DNA from: Achromobacter spanius
Lineage (GTDB): Bacteria; Pseudomonadota; Gammaproteobacteria; Burkholderiales; Burkholderiaceae_B
Direction: 5' to 3'
Length of the DNA stretch: 64,000 bases
Assembly (NCBI RefSeq): GCF_029637605.1
Contig: NZ_CP121261.1
Location: 4,092,001 to 4,156,000 of the forward strand
Positions 18,636 to 26,945 of this stretch are shown here, in pieces. A model generated the notes under the pieces. It did not search any database. It was given only the letters and a program-made list of their open reading frames with translations, and had not been told where the DNA came from. The translations under genes were made by a program, and so were the position numbers. The first letter of the stretch is position 1. Each line of letters begins with the position of its first letter.

Positions 18636-19919
18636 TTAGTTCAAGGTGGACGACGCGCGCGCCCGCTTGACCTCAAGCGCGGTAACGCCGCCTGCTTCGT
18701 TGCCCCAGCTATTGCGGATGTAGGACACCAGCATGGCGATGTCACTGTCGTTCAGGATCTGGCCAAACGGCGGCATGCCATGCGGCCGTGGGTTGGCGAC
18801 CGTGGCGGGCGCATAGCCGCCGTCCAACACCATGCGTATGGCGTTGACCGGCGACGGCGCCGTCACCGTCGGGTTGCCCGCCAACGCCGGCCACGCGTTG
18901 CCGCTGCCCTGACCCTGCGGCTGATGGCATTGCGCGCAATGCTGGCGATAGATCTTGCTGCCCAACTCCATTGCCGCGGGCGCTGCCGCCGCCGTTGAGC
19001 GTGGCGTGGAAGGCGGCGTCGCCGACAGGGACTTGATGTAGACGCCAATCGCCAGCGCGTCGTCATCCGTCAGGTGCTGCGTGCTGCCCAGCACAACTTC
19101 AGCCATCGGACCGCTGGCGCTCGAATGGACCGAGATGCCGGTCTTGAGCAAGGCGGCGATGTCGGCCGCCGTCCAGCGGCCCATGCCGGTCTGTCTATCG
19201 TTGGTGAGCGGCGGCGCATACCAATCCAGCACGGGAATGATGCCGCCCGTGAACGCATCGGACGACCGGGTCGCCCCCAGGCTGTTGCGCGGTGTATGGC
19301 AGGCGGCACAATGCCCCAGGCCTTCGACCAGATAGCGGCCGCGGTTCCATTGCACTGATTGCCCCGCGTCGGCCTCTTGCACGCCCGGTTTGAAATACAG
19401 CGCACGCCACGCGGCCAGCAAGGCGCGCTGGTCGTAGGGGAACGCCATATCGGGCGGGCGACTGGGCTGGCTCACCGGCGGCACGCTGCGCAGGTAGGCG
19501 TACAAGGCATCGGCATCGGCCCGCGTGACACGGGTGTATTCCGTGTAGGGGAAGGCCGGATACAGCAGCGTGCCGTCCTTGGATTTACCGTTGTGCAGCG
19601 CTTGCCAGAAGTCGTCGGCGGTCCAGGTGCCGATGCCCGTTTTTTCATCAGGCGTGATGTTCGGGCCGTACACCGTGCCGAATGGCGTGGGGATCGGCGT
19701 GCCGCCCGCCAGCGCCTTGCCGCCTCGGCTGGTGTGGCAGGCCATGCAGTTACCGGCCAGCGCCAGATAGCGGCCGCGCTCGACCAGCGTGCCTGCGTCT
19801 GCCGTGGCGGCAGGGCCCGTGCTGGTGTCGTCGCGCGTGCCCAGCCAAACCAGGCCGCCTACCGTCACGACACACGCCAACAACACGACAGTCAGGATTT
19901 TCTTCAGCAGTTTCATCAT
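18636..19919 (-). CDS. Membrane-anchored triheme cytochrome c
   Basis: This 427-residue periplasmic electron carrier has an N-terminal helix (LLKKILTVVLLACVVTVGGL) and three haem-binding CXXCH sites: CMACH near residue 58, CAACH near 205 and CAQCH near 325. That layout matches the cytochrome subunit of membrane alcohol and gluconate dehydrogenases (AdhB type). No dehydrogenase subunit lies next to it here. It starts 10 bases after a diheme cytochrome gene, so the pair forms an operon. The start at 19919 is a double ATG (MMKLLKK); longer in-frame sequence upstream overlaps the neighbour. Confidence 0.9.
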   Translation of the reverse strand: MMKLLKKILTVVLLACVVTVGGLVWLGTRDDTSTGPAATADAGTLVERGRYLALAGNCMACHTSRGGKALAGGTPIPTPFGTVYGPNITPDEKTGIGTWTADDFWQALHNGKSKDGTLLYPAFPYTEYTRVTRADADALYAYLRSVPPVSQPSRPPDMAFPYDQRALLAAWRALYFKPGVQEADAGQSVQWNRGRYLVEGLGHCAACHTPRNSLGATRSSDAFTGGIIPVLDWYAPPLTNDRQTGMGRWTAADIAALLKTGISVHSSASGPMAEVVLGSTQHLTDDDALAIGVYIKSLSATPPSTPRSTAAAAPAAMELGSKIYRQHCAQCHQPQGQGSGNAWPALAGNPTVTAPSPVNAIRMVLDGGYAPATVANPRPHGMPPFGQILNDSDIAMLVSYIRNSWGNEAGGVTALEVKRARASSTLN

Positions 19920-19929
19920 GGCCCCCGGA

Positions 19930-20748
19930 TCAGCGTTGCGCCTGGCTGCCGCATTCCGCGGGCAAGCGCAGCGACCCCGCGCTTTCTGGCGCGTAGGGCT
20001 CGGTGACGGGCTGTGACGACAGCCACGCGGCCAGGGCGCCGATGTCGGCCGGGGTGAGCTTGTTGGCGATGTCGGCCATGCAGTCCGGCGCGGCGGCGCG
20101 GCGCAGCCCGGTCTTCCAACTGCCGATCTGCGAACCGATGTAGTCACGCGGCAAACCCAGCAATCCAGGAATGGCGGGCATCAGGCCGCTGAGCGCGGCG
20201 CCGTGACAGGACGCACAGGCAGGCAGGCCACGAGCCGCGTCGCCCTGCAAGGCCAGCTTGCGGCCGGCCTCCAGCGTGGCGCGGGATACCTCCGCGCGCG
20301 CCGGTGGCGGATAGGGCACATGCTGCTCGGAAAAATACGCGGCCATCTCGCGCAGGTAGTCGTCGGGTAGACCCGCCAGCAGATGCGACATGGGCCGGTA
20401 CTGACGGCGCTCGTCGCGGAAATTCAGCAACTGGTGGTACAGGTATTCCTGCGGCTTGCCGGCCAGGCGCGGGTAGTACCCGTCGGCGCCCGCCCGGCCC
20501 TGCGCACCATGGCAGGCGGTACAGGCCGCAACGCGGGCCGCCATGGTGTCGGGCTGCAAGGTATCAGGCTTCAACGCATCGGGACTTGCGCTGGCGGGTA
20601 TGGAAGGGGCTGAAGGCGGGGCGGCGGGCGACGCTGGCTGCGCGTGCACGGGGCTTGTCGTAAAGACCACAACGGCCGCCGCGAACACGCGGAAAATCGC
20701 CCCAAACCGCGGCAGTGAAACACTACGAAAGGAAATGAGCGCTAACAT
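19930..20748 (-). CDS. Diheme cytochrome c, c4-like
   Basis: A secreted 272-residue protein with a signal peptide (FAAAVVVFTTSPVHAQ) and a proline- and serine-rich linker. Two haem sites follow, CTACHG near residue 76 and CASCHG near 177, each followed by PRLAG or PGLLG methionine-loop-like segments as in cytochrome c4. It probably passes electrons between the triheme cytochrome encoded next and a terminal oxidase. Partner and donor are unknown. The two genes sit between hprK and rapZ in opposite orientation. Confidence 0.88.
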   Translation of the reverse strand: MLALISFRSVSLPRFGAIFRVFAAAVVVFTTSPVHAQPASPAAPPSAPSIPASASPDALKPDTLQPDTMAARVAACTACHGAQGRAGADGYYPRLAGKPQEYLYHQLLNFRDERRQYRPMSHLLAGLPDDYLREMAAYFSEQHVPYPPPARAEVSRATLEAGRKLALQGDAARGLPACASCHGAALSGLMPAIPGLLGLPRDYIGSQIGSWKTGLRRAAAPDCMADIANKLTPADIGALAAWLSSQPVTEPYAPESAGSLRLPAECGSQAQR

Positions 20749-20926
20749 CTAGGTCGAATTCCTATCCCCCGAGAGCATGGCGGCGGGGCTGGTCAGTGAA
20801 TCGATCAAGTATCCGGCCCGTAAGCTTAAGCGATGGAGCAAGAAAGGGTACAGGCGCAGATTCCCGATTTACGGCCATACCAGATGCCTTCTCGCCTGCA
20901 TCGTCCTGGAAAAGCGTGCCACAATC

Positions 20927-21805
20927 ATGTCCATGTTGAAAGTCGTCCTAGTCACCGGTATCTCGGGTTCGGGAAAATCAGTTGCCTTGCGCATGCTTGA
21001 GGACGCCAGCTACACCTGCGTCGACAACTTGCCTGTGCGCTTCCTGACCGAATTCATCGCCAACGCACGCGATGAAGGCTTGGAGCGCGTGGCCGTGGCA
21101 ATCGACGTCCGCTCACCCGGCGAACTCGCCGAACTGCCTGACGTCGTGACGGCGCTGCGTTCCATGGGCACCAGCCTGCGCGTGGTGTTCCTGGACGCGA
21201 ACACCTCGACGCTGGTGCAGCGTTACTCCGAATCGCGTCGCCGCCATCCGCTTACCGATCGCCTGCAACGCGGCGGCACGCCGCCCTCGCTTGCCGACTG
21301 CATCGCGCTGGAACGTGAACTGCTGGCGCCACTGCGCGAGCAGGAACATGTGATCGACACCTCGGATCTGACCCCCGGTCAGTTGCGCGCCTGGATCCGC
21401 GACTTGATCCAGGCCGACCGCGCGCCGCTGGTACTGACCTTCGAATCCTTTGCCTACAAGCGCGGCGTGCCCGGCGACGCCGATCTGGTGTTCGACGTGC
21501 GCTGCCTGCCCAACCCGCATTACGACCGCAACCTGCGGCCGCTGACCGGGCGCGATGAACCCGTGGCCACCTGGCTGGCCGGTTACGAGCAAGTGGGGCA
21601 GATGGTCGACGACATCGCCGGCTTCCTGAACCGCTGGCTGCCGCAATACACGCAAGACACCCGCAACTACCTGACCGTGGCAATCGGCTGCACGGGCGGC
21701 CAGCACCGCTCGGTCTATGTGGTGGAGCAGTTGGCGCTGCGCTTCGCCGACCACGACCCCTTGCTGGTGCGCCACCGAAACCAATTGCCCACCGAATCCG
21801 CATGA
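20927..21805 (+). CDS. rapZ: RNase adapter / nucleotide-binding protein RapZ
   Basis: RapZ-family P-loop proteins bind nucleotides or amino-sugar phosphate; in E. coli RapZ targets the sRNA GlmZ to RNase E. The 292-residue protein starts MSMLKVVLVTGISGSGKS with Walker A at 11-18 and shows RYSESRRRHPL, SFAYKRGVPGDADLVFDVR and IGCTGGQHRSVYV, all family signatures. The ATG at 20933 is an equal candidate. The stop overlaps the rlpA start. Whether the sRNA pathway exists in this organism cannot be told from the window. Confidence 0.94.
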   Translation: MSMLKVVLVTGISGSGKSVALRMLEDASYTCVDNLPVRFLTEFIANARDEGLERVAVAIDVRSPGELAELPDVVTALRSMGTSLRVVFLDANTSTLVQRYSESRRRHPLTDRLQRGGTPPSLADCIALERELLAPLREQEHVIDTSDLTPGQLRAWIRDLIQADRAPLVLTFESFAYKRGVPGDADLVFDVRCLPNPHYDRNLRPLTGRDEPVATWLAGYEQVGQMVDDIAGFLNRWLPQYTQDTRNYLTVAIGCTGGQHRSVYVVEQLALRFADHDPLLVRHRNQLPTESA

Positions 21806-22764
21806 CCCTGTCTCGCCCGCTGCGCCCGATCCTGATGTTGTTGCTGGCCATTGCCGTGGCCGGCTGCTCTTCCACCGGCGGAAGCAAAAAGGGCGGCGGG
21901 TACTACAAGGACGACGGCCCGGACGCCAACCCGCCGTCGAACCTGGACCAGGTGCCGGATGCGGTGCCCCGCATCGAACCCTATGCCAGCGGCGCCAACC
22001 GGCCCTATGTGGTTTTCGGCAAGCGCTACGTGCCGGACACCAGCGGCCAAGCGTATAAGCAGCGCGGCCTGGCATCCTGGTACGGTAAGAAGTTCCACGG
22101 CAATGCCACGTCCATCGGCGAGTCCTACGACATGTACGCCATGACGGCGGCCCACACGACGCTGCCACTTCCCAGCTATGCGCGCGTCACCAGCCTGGTC
22201 AACGGCAAGACGATCATCGTGCGGGTGAACGACCGTGGTCCGTTCCATAGCGACCGCATCATGGATTTGTCTTACGTGGCCGCCTACAAGCTGGGCATCA
22301 TCGGACCGGGTAGTGGCCAGGTAGTGGTCGAGAGCATTCCGCAGGAAGAGATCCGACGCCTGGCCTCGCAAGGAACGCCCGCGGTGCCTGCACCGGAACC
22401 CGATTCCGCCACGGGCTCGTTGCCCGTCCAGGCGCCGTTGACCGCGGCGCCGGTAGCGTTGACGGCTGAACCCTTGCCCGGCCCCGCCGCGGGTTCGGCT
22501 CCGGTACGCCAGGCGCCGGCAGCCGGCATCGGCAATGTCTATCTGCAAGTGGGCGCGTTCAGTCAGGCCGGCAACGCGCAATCGCTGGTTGCCCGCATCA
22601 ATCCGCAACTGAGCTCGGTCGGCGCGCCGCCCGCCAAGGTGGATCAATCCAACAACCTGTACCGGGTCAGGATCGGCCCGTACCCCGACCGCCAAAGCGC
22701 GTTGAACGCGGTGCCGACAGTGTCGGACCGCATCGGCATCCTGCCCAGCATCGCCACGCAGTAA
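21802..22764 (+). CDS. rlpA: RlpA-type septal lytic transglycosylase lipoprotein
   Basis: RlpA cleaves denuded peptidoglycan glycan strands at the septum. This 320-residue lipoprotein has a lipobox (LLLAIAVAGCSS, lipidated Cys at about 22), a double-psi beta-barrel domain (QRGLASWYGKKFHGNATSIG to VNDRGPFHSDRIMDLSYVAA, about residues 88-165) and a C-terminal SPOR domain (VYLQVGAFSQAGNAQ, about 245-318). A proline- and alanine-rich linker joins them. It overlaps rapZ by four bases. Confidence 0.93.
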   Translation: MTLSRPLRPILMLLLAIAVAGCSSTGGSKKGGGYYKDDGPDANPPSNLDQVPDAVPRIEPYASGANRPYVVFGKRYVPDTSGQAYKQRGLASWYGKKFHGNATSIGESYDMYAMTAAHTTLPLPSYARVTSLVNGKTIIVRVNDRGPFHSDRIMDLSYVAAYKLGIIGPGSGQVVVESIPQEEIRRLASQGTPAVPAPEPDSATGSLPVQAPLTAAPVALTAEPLPGPAAGSAPVRQAPAAGIGNVYLQVGAFSQAGNAQSLVARINPQLSSVGAPPAKVDQSNNLYRVRIGPYPDRQSALNAVPTVSDRIGILPSIATQ

Positions 22765-22810
22765 CGCGGACGGCTTTCGGGCTTACCAAGGCAGAGTTAA
22801 CAAGGCAGAT

Positions 22811-23395
22811 TCACCACGGCAGCTCGGCTTGCCCGTCGCAGATGCGGCGCGCGCGCGGGTTGCGGCTGACATAGCGGTTGCCTTCGTGGGCCAGCAGCGC
22901 CTGCTTGCGCGGGAGCCCGCCGCCAAACCCCGTCAGCGAGGTATCGGCGCCAATCACGCGGTGACACGGAATGATGATGATGATGGGGTTGCGGCCGACC
23001 GCGCCGCCGACTGCCTGCGCGCCCTTGGGCCGCCCCACGCTGCGGGCCAGGTCGCCATAGCTGGCGAGCTTGCCAAAATCCAGTGCGCACAGTGACTGCC
23101 AGACCTTGTGCTGGAACGCGGTGCCGACGGGGTCGAGCGCCACGTCGAAAGCGCGGCGCTTGCCCGCGAACCATTCGTCCAGTTCGCGACGCGCCTGCTC
23201 CAGGATGGGATCGGCGTCCGTATGCGCCCAGCCTTCAGGCGACGGCAGCGATTCCTGGTCCGTGAACCAGGCACCACGCAGGCCTTTCGGGCTGGCGACC
23301 AGGCGCAGCTCCCCCAAAGGGGTGGGCATGTCGCGGTATGCCAAGGGTTCCAGCGGATCGGCGGGTTTTTTTGACACGATAGTTGGGTACGCCAT
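22811..23395 (-). CDS. ogt: Methylated-DNA-protein cysteine methyltransferase
   Basis: This protein repairs O6-alkylguanine by suicidal transfer of the alkyl group to its active cysteine. The 194-residue sequence has the active-site motif PCHRVIG (C144), with AFQHKVWQSLCALDFGKLAS before it. Residues 138-142 just before the active site are five isoleucines encoded by a trinucleotide run. The family usually has varied hydrophobic residues there, with the same length. There is no Ada-like regulatory domain. It converges on rlpA and is followed upstream by rsmI on the same strand. Confidence 0.93.
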   Translation of the reverse strand: MAYPTIVSKKPADPLEPLAYRDMPTPLGELRLVASPKGLRGAWFTDQESLPSPEGWAHTDADPILEQARRELDEWFAGKRRAFDVALDPVGTAFQHKVWQSLCALDFGKLASYGDLARSVGRPKGAQAVGGAVGRNPIIIIIPCHRVIGADTSLTGFGGGLPRKQALLAHEGNRYVSRNPRARRICDGQAELPW

Positions 23396-23398
23396 GGC

Positions 23399-24334
23399 TT
23401 AGTCCGCCGACTTCTTGCGCGACAGCGCCCGGTTGTACAACACGTCTCGCGGCTGGCCCGTGACCTTGGCGGCGACCCGCGCGGCGTCGCGCACGGACAG
23501 CGATTCCAACAGCGCGTCCAACAATACATCGGTGCGCGGATCGGCATCCGCGTCGATTTCCTGCTCGGCGGCGGCATGCGCGATCAGCACGAATTCACCC
23601 TGCTCGCGGTGAGCGTCGGCAGCCAGCCAGGCCGCCGCTTCGCCCATCGTGATGGTGGCGATTTCTTCAAAGCGCTTGGTGAGCTCACGCGCCACGGTCA
23701 ATTGCCGGTCGGGCCCGCAGACTTCCAGCAGGTCCGCCAGCGTGGCGGCCAACCGGTGGGGGGATTCGAACATCACCACGGGCGCGGGCAAGGCGCACCA
23801 CGAACGTAGCCAGCGCTGGCGAGCCACGGCCTTGGGTGGCGGGAAACCGGCAAAGGCGTAGGCGGGGTTTTCGTCGGTGGTCACGCCGCTGCCCATCAGC
23901 GCCGCGATGACGGCGCTGGGCCCCGGCACGGGCACCACCGCGAAGCCGGCGTCGCGCACGGCGCGCACCACGCGCGCGCCAGGATCGCTGACGGCGGGTG
24001 CGCCCGCGTCCGACACCAGCGCCACGCGCTGGCCTTGGGCCAGGCGTTCACAGATGGCTTGGGCGGCGGTGGCTTCATTGTGGCGGTGCGCGGCCATGAG
24101 CGGCGTGCTGACGCCCCAGGCGTCCAGCAAGGTGCGGCTGGCGCGCGTGTCTTCGGCGGCAATCACGTCGGCGCGTTGCAGGGCATGCCAGGCCCGCAGC
24201 CCCAAGTCGCCCAGGTTACCGATCGGCGTGGCCACGACGTACAGCGTCGACGCGGGCCAATGCTGCCCCGCCACACGGTCGGCCACGCGGCTCCAGGCAT
24301 CGCCGCCGGGCGGGGGTGAGACATTTTGATTCAT
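23399..24334 (-). CDS. rsmI: 16S rRNA (cytidine-1402-2'-O)-methyltransferase
   Basis: RsmI methylates the ribose of C1402 in the 16S rRNA P site using SAM. The 311-residue tetrapyrrole-methylase-fold protein has LYVVATPIGNLGDLGLRA, DVIAAEDTRASRTLL, VALVSDAGAPAVSDPGARVV and MFESPHRLAATLADL. All are characteristic. It is divergent from yraN. In many gammaproteobacteria rsmI, lpoA, yraN, diaA and dolP are neighbours; here rsmI is turned outward and lpoA is absent from the gap. Confidence 0.96.
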   Translation of the reverse strand: MNQNVSPPPGGDAWSRVADRVAGQHWPASTLYVVATPIGNLGDLGLRAWHALQRADVIAAEDTRASRTLLDAWGVSTPLMAAHRHNEATAAQAICERLAQGQRVALVSDAGAPAVSDPGARVVRAVRDAGFAVVPVPGPSAVIAALMGSGVTTDENPAYAFAGFPPPKAVARQRWLRSWCALPAPVVMFESPHRLAATLADLLEVCGPDRQLTVARELTKRFEEIATITMGEAAAWLAADAHREQGEFVLIAHAAAEQEIDADADPRTDVLLDALLESLSVRDAARVAAKVTGQPRDVLYNRALSRKKSAD

Positions 24335-24400
24335 TGCAGCCTACTGACACGGAAAACCATGTCAGTGTAGCCGCCAATCCCTGCCATCTTCGGAGCCTGC

Positions 24401-24883
24401 ATGACGGACGATACCTTGCGCCTGGCCTGCGAACTGGCGCTGGCCGCCCGGCGTCGCGCGGACAAACGGCGGCGGCGCAGCCGACGGCCGCCCGCGCCAG
24501 GCGACACGCCGGTGCGCCGCTCGCCCATGCAGCGCCGGGGAGACCACCACGAAGACGCCGCGCTGCGGCTGCTGCAAGCACGCGGCCTGGTCTTGCTGGC
24601 GCGCAATCTGTGGACGCGGGCCGGGGAAATCGATCTGGTCATGCGCGACGGCAACACGCTGGTCTTCGTCGAAGTCCGTGCCCGCGCACGCACGCGCTAC
24701 GGCGGCGCGGCGGCAAGCATCGGCCGCGACAAACAGGCTCGGCTGGCCCGCGCGGCCGCGCACTGGCTACCGGAATTGGCGCGGCGGCATTGGCAAGGGG
24801 TGGCTCCCCCTGCCCGCTTCGACGCGGTGGTGTTCGACGACGGCCATCCGCAATGGCTGCGCGCCGCCTTTGTGCTGCCGTAG
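24401..24883 (+). CDS. yraN: YraN/UPF0102 family protein
   Basis: A 160-residue member of the YraN family with a restriction-endonuclease-like fold; the biological role is not established. The core begins around [19 protein letters not shown] and includes the acidic motif [20 protein letters not shown] typical of the fold. An N-terminal extension of about 45 residues is unusually rich in arginine ([15 protein letters not shown]), longer than in many homologues. It lies upstream of the diaA-like and dolP-like genes in the conserved neighbourhood. Confidence 0.88.
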   Translation: MTDDTLRLACELALAARRRADKRRRRSRRPPAPGDTPVRRSPMQRRGDHHEDAALRLLQARGLVLLARNLWTRAGEIDLVMRDGNTLVFVEVRARARTRYGGAAASIGRDKQARLARAAAHWLPELARRHWQGVAPPARFDAVVFDDGHPQWLRAAFVLP

Positions 24884-24984
24884 CCGGCGGCACTTGCAGG
24901 GTCCGGACACGTCCGTAACCCCCTGCCGCACAGTCGTTACGCATGGACAGAACGGCGCGACGGCCCCGTGAGATAATCGCGCCC

Positions 24985-25578
24985 ATGGATATGACCTCTC
25001 GTATGACGTCGCACTTTCGCGACGCCATGGCTGCGTGCGAACAAAGTATGAACGTCCTGGCGGAACCGCTGGCAGTGGCGGTCGACGTGCTGTTCGGCGC
25101 CCTGGCGAACAACGGCAAGATTCTGGCTTGCGGCAACGGTGGCTCGGCCGCCGATGCGCAGCATTTCATCGCCGAACTGGTGGGCCGCTTCGAACGCGAG
25201 CGCCTGCCCCTGGCGGGCATCGCGCTCAATACCGACACCTCCATTCTCACCGCCGTCGGCAACGACTACGGCTTTGACGAAATCTATGAGCGCCAGGTCA
25301 ACGCCTTCGGGCAGGCCGGCGACGTACTGGTGGCCATCTCCACCAGCGGCAATTCACCCAACGTGGTGCGGGCCATGGAAGCCGCCAGCGCCCGCGAAAT
25401 GCACGTGCTTGCCCTGACGGGCAAGGGCGGCGGCGTCATGGGGGAACTCATCACGCCCATGGACGTCCATCTATGTGTTCCCAGCGACCGCACCATGCGG
25501 ATCCAGGAAGTCCATATTCTGCTGCTGCACGCGCTTTGCGACGGCATCGACGCTCTTCTGCTTGGAGACACCGAATGA
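24985..25578 (+). CDS. diaA: SIS-domain protein, DiaA/GmhA-like
   Basis: The 197-residue SIS-fold protein resembles DiaA, which binds DnaA and helps time replication initiation, and also phosphoheptose isomerase GmhA. Sequence CGNGGSAADAQHFIAELVGR, ALNTDTSILTAVGNDYG and RIQEVHILLLHALCD fit both. The neighbourhood (yraN before, a dolP-like gene after) is that of diaA, so I favour DiaA. The ATG at 24985 is chosen because homologues start there; the next gene overlaps by four bases. Confidence 0.8.
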   Translation: MDMTSRMTSHFRDAMAACEQSMNVLAEPLAVAVDVLFGALANNGKILACGNGGSAADAQHFIAELVGRFERERLPLAGIALNTDTSILTAVGNDYGFDEIYERQVNAFGQAGDVLVAISTSGNSPNVVRAMEAASAREMHVLALTGKGGGVMGELITPMDVHLCVPSDRTMRIQEVHILLLHALCDGIDALLLGDTE

Positions 25579-26318
25579 TTTCTGACGTCAGAACCGCAGT
25601 TCGCCCCCTGATGCTCGCCGCGGCGCTGTCCACCGCCGCCCTGTCGCTGTCGGCCTGCGCGCCCCTGATCGTGGGCGGCGCGGCCGCCACCACGGCGGTC
25701 GTCATCACCGACCGCCGCACCTCCGGCATCCAGCTTGAAGACCAGAACATTGCCTTCAAGGCGCAAAGCCAGATCTCGCAAAAGCTGGGCGACACGGCCC
25801 GGGTCAATGCCATGGCCTATGGTGGGCACCTGCTGCTGACGGGCGACGTGCCCACCGAGCAAGCCAAAGCCGAAGCGACCACCATTGCGCAAGGCATCGA
25901 AAACGTCAAACAGGTCATCAACCAGTTGAACGTCGGCCCCATCGCCTCGTTCGGCACACGTTCGAACGACACATGGCTGACGTCCAAGGTCAAGACCGCG
26001 CTGATCAACACCAAGTACGTGCCGTCCGGCACCATCGCACTGACGACCGACAATAGCGTCGTCTACCTGATGGGCAAGGTGACCCAGGCCGAAGGCGACT
26101 ACGCCGCCAACGCCACGGCGGATGTCGGCGGCGTGGTCAAGGTGGTTAAACTGTTCGAAATCATCAGCCGCGAAGAAGCGATCCGGTTGTCCAACAGCAG
26201 CACCCGGGACGCCGCCACAGAAACCAAAGCGCCTATTCAAAGCGGCGCCGGCGCAGCACCCAGCGACAACAACGCGGCCGGCACGAGCAACGGCGTAGAA
26301 GCGATGCCCATCAAATGA
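25575..26318 (+). CDS. dolP: BON-domain lipoprotein, DolP/YraP-like
   Basis: An outer-membrane-associated lipoprotein of 247 residues with two BON domains (about 60-125 and 135-215) that is expected to bind anionic phospholipid and support envelope integrity. The lipobox is in LSLSACAPL (Cys at about 28). The start ATG overlaps the diaA-like stop (ATGA) and the stop overlaps the next start (ATGA). A C-terminal alanine- and serine-rich tail of about 40 residues extends past the second BON domain. Confidence 0.88.
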   Translation: MISDVRTAVRPLMLAAALSTAALSLSACAPLIVGGAAATTAVVITDRRTSGIQLEDQNIAFKAQSQISQKLGDTARVNAMAYGGHLLLTGDVPTEQAKAEATTIAQGIENVKQVINQLNVGPIASFGTRSNDTWLTSKVKTALINTKYVPSGTIALTTDNSVVYLMGKVTQAEGDYAANATADVGGVVKVVKLFEIISREEAIRLSNSSTRDAATETKAPIQSGAGAAPSDNNAAGTSNGVEAMPIK

Positions 26319-26809
26319 AAAAAGCCATCGTAGCCCTGGCCGTCCTGGTGGCGGTTGGCGTCGGCGCCTGGTTCGTCTGGCGTCCTGCCCAGACCGCGCC
26401 CGACGTCTCCTTCACCACGCTGGAAGGCAAAACCTTTTCAATGCAGGACCTGCGCGGCAAGGTTGTGCTGGTCAAGTTCTGGGCAACCAGTTGTGTCACT
26501 TGCGTGAAGCAGATGCCGGAAACCATCGCCGCCTACAAGGAATACGCCGCGAAGGGCTACGAGGCCGTGGCGGTCGCCATGGACTACGACCCGCCCAATT
26601 ACGTGCTGAACTTCGCCGAGCAGCGCAAGCTGCCTTTCCCGGTGGCGCTGGACACCAAGGGCGAGATCGCGCGCGCGTTCGGCGACATCCGGCTCACCCC
26701 CACCGCCTTCCTGATCGACAAGCAGGGGCACATCATCAAGCGCTATCTGGGTGAATACGACGTGGCCGAATTCCACGCCACGGTGGAAAAGGCGCTGGCG
26801 GCAGGCTGA
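26315..26809 (+). CDS. TlpA/ResA-like periplasmic thioredoxin
   Basis: A 164-residue membrane-anchored thioredoxin-fold protein. The N-terminal helix (KAIVALAVLVAVGVGAWFVW) is followed by the TlpA domain with VLVKFWATSCVTCVKQMP, whose C-x-x-C is CVTC at about residues 63-66, and with TPTAFLIDKQGHII. It is likely a reductant for disulfides in the periplasm, for example in cytochrome c maturation or envelope proteins. It overlaps the BON lipoprotein by four bases and ends the operon; a strong terminator follows. Confidence 0.9.
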   Translation: MKKAIVALAVLVAVGVGAWFVWRPAQTAPDVSFTTLEGKTFSMQDLRGKVVLVKFWATSCVTCVKQMPETIAAYKEYAAKGYEAVAVAMDYDPPNYVLNFAEQRKLPFPVALDTKGEIARAFGDIRLTPTAFLIDKQGHIIKRYLGEYDVAEFHATVEKALAAG

Positions 26810-26871
26810 TTACGCTGGGTTTGCGCGTTTGGTTGTCAGCGCGTTTCCCAGTTGCTCCGTTCCCCGCCCCC

Positions 26872-26905
26872 AAAACAAAACCGCCCATTGGGCGGTTTTG
26901 TTTTT
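26872..26905. terminator. Bidirectional terminator between tlpA-like gene and metQ
   Basis: A symmetrical hairpin: AAAACAAAACCGCCC, loop ATT, GGGCGGTTTTGTTTTT. Both strands end in T runs, which suits the convergent genes on either side. Confidence 0.9.
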
Positions 26906-26945
26906 GCCCGGCCGTATCAGCCGAGTCCAGCGGTATCTGCCGGAC

